From Deltaproteobacteria bacterium (lineage in GTDB: Bacteria; Desulfobacterota; Syntrophia; Syntrophales; UBA5619), in the NCBI GenBank assembly GCA_023487865.1, contig JAMDBG010000025.1:1-29855 (forward strand): DNA of 29,855 nt. Reading direction: 5' to 3'. The first letter of the stretch is position 1. Each line of letters begins with the position of its first letter. Under the pieces are notes generated by a model, which was given only the letters and a program-made list of their open reading frames with translations, had not been told where the DNA came from and made no database searches. The position numbers and the translations under genes were made by a program. Below, in pieces: positions 25,506 through 29,855 of the stretch.

Positions 25506-26404
25506 TTTTTTTTACCGTCTCAACCGCTTTCCTTTTCCTGCCGATCCCTCCCCCCCTGTCTACCGAGGAGAAGGTAATCCCGCCCGCCTACCAGCAGAAG
25601 ACCTATTTCCCCGAGACCAGCCAGGCAGTGACGGTCCACTTCATATCCGGATCGGACAAGGGTCCCACCCTGCTTGTTTTGGGAGGCATCCATGGGGATG
25701 AGGAGGCCGGTTACCTGGCCGCCGAGCGCTTTGTTCATTCCCGTATCAGGAATGGAAACCTGATTCTGGTGCCGCGCCTGAACGCAGCGGCCATCAAAAA
25801 AAGACAGAGGCAGGGGCTGGGGGGTGACATGAACCGCCTCTTTGATCTGCCGGAAAAAACCCGCCATCGCAACCCGGATGCCAAGGTCGTCGACCTGGCC
25901 AAATCCCTGATCCAGCAGGCCGACTATGTGATCAATCTCCATCAGGCTTATGATTTCTACGCTCCCAGATGGATTTCCCGCGAGCGTAATCCATCCAAAT
26001 GGGGTCAATGCAATGTCATTGACACCCCCACCTACCATCTGCGCAATGGCGACAAACTCGAACCGGGAGGTTTCGCACAGAAGGTTGCCCGCAGGTCCAA
26101 TGAGCGGATCAAGAAAAAGAGCTATCAATTTCTGGTGAACAACACCAATACCGGCGGGCCAAAAACCAGGCATAAGGAACAGAAGGGTTCGCTGACCTAT
26201 TATGCCCTGACGAAACAGCACAAGATCGCCCTGGCTGTCGAGGCGACAAAGAATTGTTCCCTGCCGGAAGCGATCGCTTTTCTGACGATAGCGGTCAATT
26301 CAGCCCTGGAAGAAGCGGGCATCCAGTCCGATACCCTTCCCACGGAAGATGTTCTGGTGATCGGTCGGGAAATCAATACGGGAAAAAAGAAATCAAAGAC
26401 ATGA
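25475..26404 (+). CDS. M14/M99-type zinc carboxypeptidase, Csd4/Pgp1-like
   Basis: This 309-residue protein has a signal peptide (about 8-30) and a metallocarboxypeptidase fold. The zinc ligands are His73 and Glu76 (GGIHGDEEAGY) and His156 (VINLHQAYDFY); Asn120-Arg121 in DMNRLF fits the substrate-binding Asn-Arg pair, and Glu256 (LAVEATKN) the catalytic Glu. It could also be labelled succinylglutamate desuccinylase/aspartoacylase-like, but export and linkage to a Csd6-like gene favour a DL-carboxypeptidase that trims peptidoglycan tripeptides to dipeptides. Its ATG lies 31 bases inside the preceding gene with AAGGA upstream, so the two are probably one coupled unit. The exact substrate is inferred. 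Confidence 0.82.
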   Translation: MADHRRIKTVVFFTVSTAFLFLPIPPPLSTEEKVIPPAYQQKTYFPETSQAVTVHFISGSDKGPTLLVLGGIHGDEEAGYLAAERFVHSRIRNGNLILVPRLNAAAIKKRQRQGLGGDMNRLFDLPEKTRHRNPDAKVVDLAKSLIQQADYVINLHQAYDFYAPRWISRERNPSKWGQCNVIDTPTYHLRNGDKLEPGGFAQKVARRSNERIKKKSYQFLVNNTNTGGPKTRHKEQKGSLTYYALTKQHKIALAVEATKNCSLPEAIAFLTIAVNSALEEAGIQSDTLPTEDVLVIGREINTGKKKSKT

Positions 26405-26418
26405 GGGCAGGCGGACGG

Positions 26419-26898
26419 TTATGGTCGCACTCCCACCCCGGCCGCGGCATTCAATGACGCCCTTGTCTTGGCGCCGACATAACCGGTCGCCGGGCTGATC
26501 CCCTTATTCAGCTGATATCTGATGACGGCTGCTTTTGTCAGTGCACCGAAGTGTCCTGTTGCCGGAGAGACGCCAAGCAGGTTCTGCAGTGCGGTGACAT
26601 CCGCGCCTTTGCTGCCGGCCTGGAGATCCCTGGTAAATTGGTAACCTTTTGGCGCTGTTGATTTTGCCTTTATTGATGGATTTTCTTTTGATACGAAGGG
26701 TTTGGTTGCTACGAACGGCCTTCCCAAATTGGCCTTGGCTGCGGCTGCCTTTTCTTTGGAAATAAGGCCCAGGGACAAAAGCATATCAATATCCGCTGCC
26801 GTCAGAGATGACGCCGCGCCGGATCCGACGCTCAATAAAAAAACGATCGTCAAGCCGACAACGAGAACGAAGAGGGATTTTGTCTTTTTTATATTCAT
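26419..26898 (-). CDS. Exported peptidoglycan-binding domain protein
   Basis: This 159-residue protein has a signal peptide (MNIKKTKSLFVLVVGLTIVF and onward, ending near GAASS), a short helical region with AADIDMLLSLGLISKEKAAAAKA, a Lys/Ser/Pro linker, and a C-terminal PG_binding_1 domain with GSKGADVTALQNLL, TGHFGALTKAAVIRYQ and GYVGAKTRASLN. It would bind peptidoglycan in the periplasm; no catalytic domain is present. The ATG at 26898 is chosen over 26976 because it places the signal peptide at the N-terminus, though the ribosome site is weak. It is convergent with the carboxypeptidase gene after a 14-base gap. Confidence 0.8.
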   Translation of the reverse strand: MNIKKTKSLFVLVVGLTIVFLLSVGSGAASSLTAADIDMLLSLGLISKEKAAAAKANLGRPFVATKPFVSKENPSIKAKSTAPKGYQFTRDLQAGSKGADVTALQNLLGVSPATGHFGALTKAAVIRYQLNKGISPATGYVGAKTRASLNAAAGVGVRP

Positions 26899-27047
26899 AC
26901 CGGAACTGTATTTGCAAATCTGATAAAACTCAGCTTTACGCGGATTTAGGTTAAGAGAAGACCCCCGGGATGTCAAGGGGATTTTATTATGGTATCAGGC
27001 CCCGGCGGTGCGCGGCGTGTCGATCGGGCGTGAGGATGCCATCGATA

Positions 27048-28634
27048 TCAGGCGTTTTTATTGATGTTGTCCTTGCTCAGCTTGTATTGGATGCTGTCCA
27101 CAAGGGCCTGCCAACTCGCCTCGATGATGTTTTCGGAGACGCCGATGGTGCTCCACACCTCTTGCTCGTCGCGGGAATCCAGGAGGACCTTGACCCGCGC
27201 CGCGGTTCCCTCGCTCCCCTCCACGATCCTGACCTTGAAGTCGACCAGGTGCATCTCGCTGATCTGGGGGTAGAATTTCGTAAGGGCCTTTCTGAGGGCG
27301 TGGTCGAGGGCGTTCACCGGGCCGTTTCCCTCTGCTGCGGTCAGTTCCGTTTCGTCGCCGACGGAGATCTTGATGGTTGCCTGGCAAAGGGAGGGATCCT
27401 TTCCGGTCTTCCCGTTGGTCACGTTGAAGCACTGAAGCGTAAAGGGCTCCTTGAAGACGCCGGTGATCTTCTTCATCAGGAGCGCCAGCGACCCGTCGGC
27501 TGCGTCGAACTGGAATCCCTGATCCTCCAGTCGCTTGATCTCCCGGACGATCTTTCGGTTGACGGCATCGTTGTCCCCCACGTCAATGCCGAACTCCCTG
27601 GCCTTGAAGGCGATGTTGCTCTTTCCGGCAAGGTCGGAGACGATGACCCGCTGATCGTTGCCCACCTGTTCGGGACGGATGTGCTCATAGGCCTGGGGGT
27701 TTTTTGCGACCGCGTTCACATGAACGCCTCCCTTGTGGGCGAACGCGCTCCGGCCGACGAAGGGGCGGAAGGGAAGCGGCCGCACGTTCGCGACTTCGCT
27801 GACGTAATAGGAGAGATTCGTCAGCTGCCTAAGAGAGGCGTCCGGAAGACACCGACGGTTCATCTTGAGCTGGAGATTCCCGATCACGGAAGTCAAATCG
27901 GCGTTGCCGCACCTTTCCCCGTAACCGTTGACCGTTCCCTGGACCATGGTCACGCCCGCCCGAACGGCTGCAAGGCTGTTCGCCACGGCGAGGCCGCAGT
28001 CATTATGGGTGTGGATACCGAGGCTCTCAGGGGGGACGATCGTCGCCGCTTTCGACACGGCCTCGGTCAGATCATGGGGCAGGGCGCCCCCGTTCGTGTC
28101 GCAAAGGACAATCCGGTCTGCCCCTGCTCCCAGGGCCGCCTTCAGGGTCTCGATGGCATAGACGGGGTTCAGACGGTAGCCGTCGAAGAAGTGCTCCGCG
28201 TCGAAGATCACTTCTTTTTCCCGGGTCTTGAGGAATGTGATCGAGTCACGGATGATCTCCAGATTCTCTTCCAGAGAAATCCCCAGGATATCAGTAACGT
28301 GGAGATCCCAGCTCTTTCCGAAAATGGCGATGGTCGGCGTCTCGGCCTTGAGGAGGGTCCTGAGGTTTCGGCAGTTTTCCGGCCGGACACCCGGTTTCCT
28401 TGTGCTTCCGAAGGCGGCCAGACGGGAGTGGCGGAAGGGTAACCCTTTTGCCATCTCGAAGAAGCGCGCATCCTTGGGGTTGGAACCGGGCCATCCCCCC
28501 TCGATGTAGTGGAATCCCATCTCGTCCAGGCGCCGGGCGATCCTCAATTTCTCTTCGGCGGAGAAATTGATGTGCTCGCCCTGCGTACCGTCTCTCAGGG
28601 TTGTATCGTAGATAAGGATTTCCGATTTTTTCAT
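27048..28634 (-). CDS. cimA: Citramalate synthase
   Basis: This 528-residue enzyme condenses pyruvate with acetyl-CoA to (R)-citramalate, the first step of threonine-independent isoleucine synthesis via 2-oxobutanoate. The N-terminal TIM barrel starts YDTTLRDGTQGEHINFSAEEK and contains GWPGSNPKDARFFE, VIFDAEHFFDGY, DTNGGALPHDLTEAV and GIHTHNDCGLAVANSLAAV (metal-binding HxH). The C-terminal part with VKVLLDSRDEQEVWSTIGVSENIIEASWQALVDSI is the LeuA-type allosteric dimer domain, so feedback control is likely. The length and the DGTQGEHINFS signature point to the long CimA group rather than LeuA. The ATG at 28634 follows GGGGGAG; upstream lies a leader with an attenuator-like hairpin. Confidence 0.95.
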   Translation of the reverse strand: MKKSEILIYDTTLRDGTQGEHINFSAEEKLRIARRLDEMGFHYIEGGWPGSNPKDARFFEMAKGLPFRHSRLAAFGSTRKPGVRPENCRNLRTLLKAETPTIAIFGKSWDLHVTDILGISLEENLEIIRDSITFLKTREKEVIFDAEHFFDGYRLNPVYAIETLKAALGAGADRIVLCDTNGGALPHDLTEAVSKAATIVPPESLGIHTHNDCGLAVANSLAAVRAGVTMVQGTVNGYGERCGNADLTSVIGNLQLKMNRRCLPDASLRQLTNLSYYVSEVANVRPLPFRPFVGRSAFAHKGGVHVNAVAKNPQAYEHIRPEQVGNDQRVIVSDLAGKSNIAFKAREFGIDVGDNDAVNRKIVREIKRLEDQGFQFDAADGSLALLMKKITGVFKEPFTLQCFNVTNGKTGKDPSLCQATIKISVGDETELTAAEGNGPVNALDHALRKALTKFYPQISEMHLVDFKVRIVEGSEGTAARVKVLLDSRDEQEVWSTIGVSENIIEASWQALVDSIQYKLSKDNINKNA

Positions 28635-28659
28635 AACTCCCCCTTGCTCCCTAAATAAA

Positions 28660-28694
28660 AAATCCGTTATCGGTTTGCACCTGATAACGGATTT
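28660..28694 (-). terminator. Intrinsic terminator hairpin in the cimA leader (attenuator)
   Basis: The arms 28660-28671 and 28683-28694 are a perfect 12-bp inverted repeat (AAATCCGTTATC in transcript order) with an 11-base loop. The transcript continues as U-rich sequence (28659-28653) on the minus strand. The hairpin lies 25 bases from the cimA ATG, leaving room only for the ribosome site. A promoter for cimA must therefore lie upstream of it. Confidence 0.8.
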
Positions 28695-28724
28695 GGTCAC
28701 TTTCGACTTTAATGTACTTGAAGA

Positions 28725-28811
28725 TTACCCCATCAGGCCCGTGTATGTCGGCCCGGTAATGATGCCCGCTGTCACCGTGGTCGTTAATAATCTCCTGTCT
28801 CTGCTGTCCAT
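28725..28811 (-). CDS. Putative regulatory leader peptide of cimA
   Basis: A 28-codon frame starts at ATG 28811, nine bases after GAGGAAG, and ends with TAA at 28725. It contains the run LLTTTVTAGIIT (two Leu, four Thr, one Val and two Ile in twelve codons), as in leader peptides that regulate thr, ilv and leu operons. The last codons, CTG ATG GGG TAA, form a segment (28728-28737) that can pair with the 5' arm of the terminator (28680-28690). A stall on the run would therefore favour antitermination, whereas reaching the stop codon would favour termination. A longer start at 28835 (36 codons) is possible but lacks a ribosome site. Confidence 0.6.
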   Translation of the reverse strand: MDSRDRRLLTTTVTAGIITGPTYTGLMG

Positions 28812-28845
28812 ATTAAAAGACTTCCTCAGTTTCATTTTGAAAAGA

Positions 28846-28874
28846 GGGATAGAACATTCCCCGCGATTTGTCAA
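28846..28874 (-). promoter_or_regulatory. Candidate promoter of the cimA leader transcript
   Basis: On the minus strand a perfect TTGACA (28869-28874) is followed, after 17 bases, by TATCCC (28846-28851). The -10 is weak. It places the RNA start near 28840, just upstream of the leader ribosome site, as an attenuated transcript requires. Confidence 0.4.
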
Positions 28875-28954
28875 ATAAAATCTCTGCAAATGGATTCCCT
28901 GTCGCTTATAATACATGCCCTCTATTCCAAAAAGCGAATCCTGATGGAATCAAG

Positions 28955-29590
28955 TCACTTCTTTTCCGCCAGGTCGGTGAGGATCTGTTCGCAGCGGTCG
29001 GTGTTGAAGATGCCGCAGGGGCAGGGTTGGGCGAGGAGGTCAGCGCCCTTTTCGGGGGTCATCTTCCCGGCCTTGACGCGCTCCATGACGACCTTCGCGA
29101 GCTTTGCGCCGACCATGCCGTGGCCGCACATCGTGGTGATCTGCTGGATTTCGTCCTCCGGGAGGAGGGCCCTCTTGCCGTGAACGCCCAGAGACAGAAA
29201 GGCGGTGTGGGGTTTGAGGCCGATCTCCCCGGCGATCCGGACAATCTCGTCGATCAGGCCGCTGATGACGATCGAGATCCCCGTGTCCGCCTCCTTGAGC
29301 TTGATCAGGAGCGACCGGACCGCCTCCCGATCGGAGAAGCAGCCGGCGACGCCGTAGGCCTTGTCCAGCGTGGCCGCGTACTCGTCGGCCTTCAGGCCGG
29401 CCTTGAAACTCTTCCCCGCCTGGCTGGAACCGTAGTTGACGAGGTTCTTCTCCGAAAGGGCGATGCTCAGGATCTTGCGGAGCTTGGGGCCGCACCCCTC
29501 CCGGTTGACGAAGCGGGAGGCCCGGGCATAGAAGGTGTAGTCGTTCTGAAGCTGTTTGGCCGTTCCGTGGCGGTGTAATGCATGACTCAT
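28955..29590 (-). CDS. Conserved-looking hypothetical protein with C-terminal cysteine motif
   Basis: I do not recognise this 211-residue soluble protein. It has no signal peptide or membrane segment. Cysteines occur in REGCGP, AGCFSD, TTMCGHGMVG and a C-terminal PCPCGIFNTDRC, which could bind a metal or iron-sulfur cluster. The middle (ISIVISGLIDEIVRIAGEIGLKP) and the tail look like helical bundles. The ATG at 29590 follows AAGGAGAG, strong support for translation. It stands alone between the cimA leader and a palindromic repeat. A redox or metal role is a guess from the cysteines only. Confidence 0.8.
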   Translation of the reverse strand: MSHALHRHGTAKQLQNDYTFYARASRFVNREGCGPKLRKILSIALSEKNLVNYGSSQAGKSFKAGLKADEYAATLDKAYGVAGCFSDREAVRSLLIKLKEADTGISIVISGLIDEIVRIAGEIGLKPHTAFLSLGVHGKRALLPEDEIQQITTMCGHGMVGAKLAKVVMERVKAGKMTPEKGADLLAQPCPCGIFNTDRCEQILTDLAEKK

Positions 29591-29606
29591 CGTTCTCTCC
29601 TTATAC

Positions 29607-29727
29607 GGCTGTTGAAAAACGCCCCTCTGCTGCGTTCCCTCATTCTTCGTCGCTGCGACGTACCGATGCCGTACGTCTCACTCCTCAGAATTTCGGCGGC
29701 CTTGCATCCGGACATTTTTGAACAGCC
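29607..29727. repeat. Palindromic interspersed repeat, copy B
   Basis: The terminal inverted repeats are GGCTGTTGAAAAAC (29607-29620) and its near-complement at 29714-29727 (two mismatches). The core contains CTCACTCCTCAG (29677-29688), the exact reverse complement of CTGAGGAGTGAG in copy A, and a central hairpin GACGTAC (29657-29663) / GTACGTC (29671-29677). It lies just before the start of the hypothetical gene ending at 29590. The outer ends differ from those of copy A. Confidence 0.8.
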
Positions 29728-29736
29728 TTTCCTTGG

Positions 29737-29855
29737 TTATAACTCGACGATGGGGCGTCCCATCCCCATGTTGATCTTCGCATTCGGCCGGGCGGGAACC
29801 CCCAGGGCCTCCAGGCGGGACCGCACCGGCAGGGTGCCGTCCTTAGCAAAACGGG
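29737..29855 (-). CDS. C-terminal end of an unidentified protein (cut by window edge)
   Basis: The last 39 codons of a minus-strand frame end with TAA at 29737. The tail reads about LPVRSRLEALGVPARPNAKINMGMGRPIVEL. I cannot assign a family from so short a piece. The codon use resembles that of the neighbouring genes, and the frame is open to the right edge. It is the next gene upstream of the cysteine-motif protein, with copy B of the palindromic repeat between them. Confidence 0.55.
   Translation of the reverse strand, partial: RFAKDGTLPVRSRLEALGVPARPNAKINMGMGRPIVEL

Noticed and set aside
26970..28442. 490-residue plus-strand frame opposite cimA
   Set aside because: Antisense shadow of cimA; composition is typical of an artefact.
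28701..28954. T-box or metabolite riboswitch before cimA
   Set aside because: The leader is short and contains a leader ORF with Ile/Thr/Leu codons; I saw no T-box sequence or known aptamer core.

Overview
The window looks like chromosomal DNA of a Gram-negative, GC-rich bacterium, most likely a deltaproteobacterium (Desulfobacterota, perhaps near the Syntrophales). The main reasons are a split ATP synthase operon with two b-type subunits and no a or c gene, an mreBCD-mrdA-rodA-bactofilin shape operon, and the citramalate route to isoleucine. The placement is inferred from gene content. No rRNA, tRNA, CRISPR array or transposase gene was seen.

Layout, left to right: a partial CheY-like receiver gene with its own promoter and an overlapping palindrome (1-484); smc (562-4131); a two-gene lipid operon of an FAD-linked oxidase and a cyclopropane-fatty-acid-synthase-type methyltransferase (4286-6798); an AT-rich stretch with one small membrane protein (about 6870-7890); a four-gene operon of moaA, a SAM methyltransferase, an AmrS-type radical SAM enzyme and a DUF2007-like protein (7893-10953); greA, convergent with the ATP synthase operon atpF'-atpF-atpH-atpA-atpG-atpD-atpC (11163-17773); the shape operon mreB-mreC-mreD-mrdA-rodA-bactofilin (18188-23970); and, divergent from it, an L,D-transpeptidase-fold protein and an M14/M99-type zinc carboxypeptidase that resemble the Helicobacter Csd6/Csd4 (Campylobacter Pgp2/Pgp1) pair (24210-26404). 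After these come a small peptidoglycan-binding exported protein, cimA with an upstream leader, a cysteine-containing unknown protein, and the tail of another unknown gene.

Three features stand out. First, cimA is preceded by a short leader ORF containing LLTTTVTAGIIT. It is followed by competing stem pairings and a perfect 12-bp terminator hairpin only 25 bases from the cimA start codon, which together look like a ribosome-mediated attenuator. Second, a palindromic repeat sits between atpF and atpH, flanked by a 16-bp direct duplication that supplies both the atpF stop and the atpH TTG start; a second member of this repeat family lies at 29607-29727. Third, the genes for rod growth, bactofilin and peptide trimming sit together, which suggests an integrated cell-shape locus.
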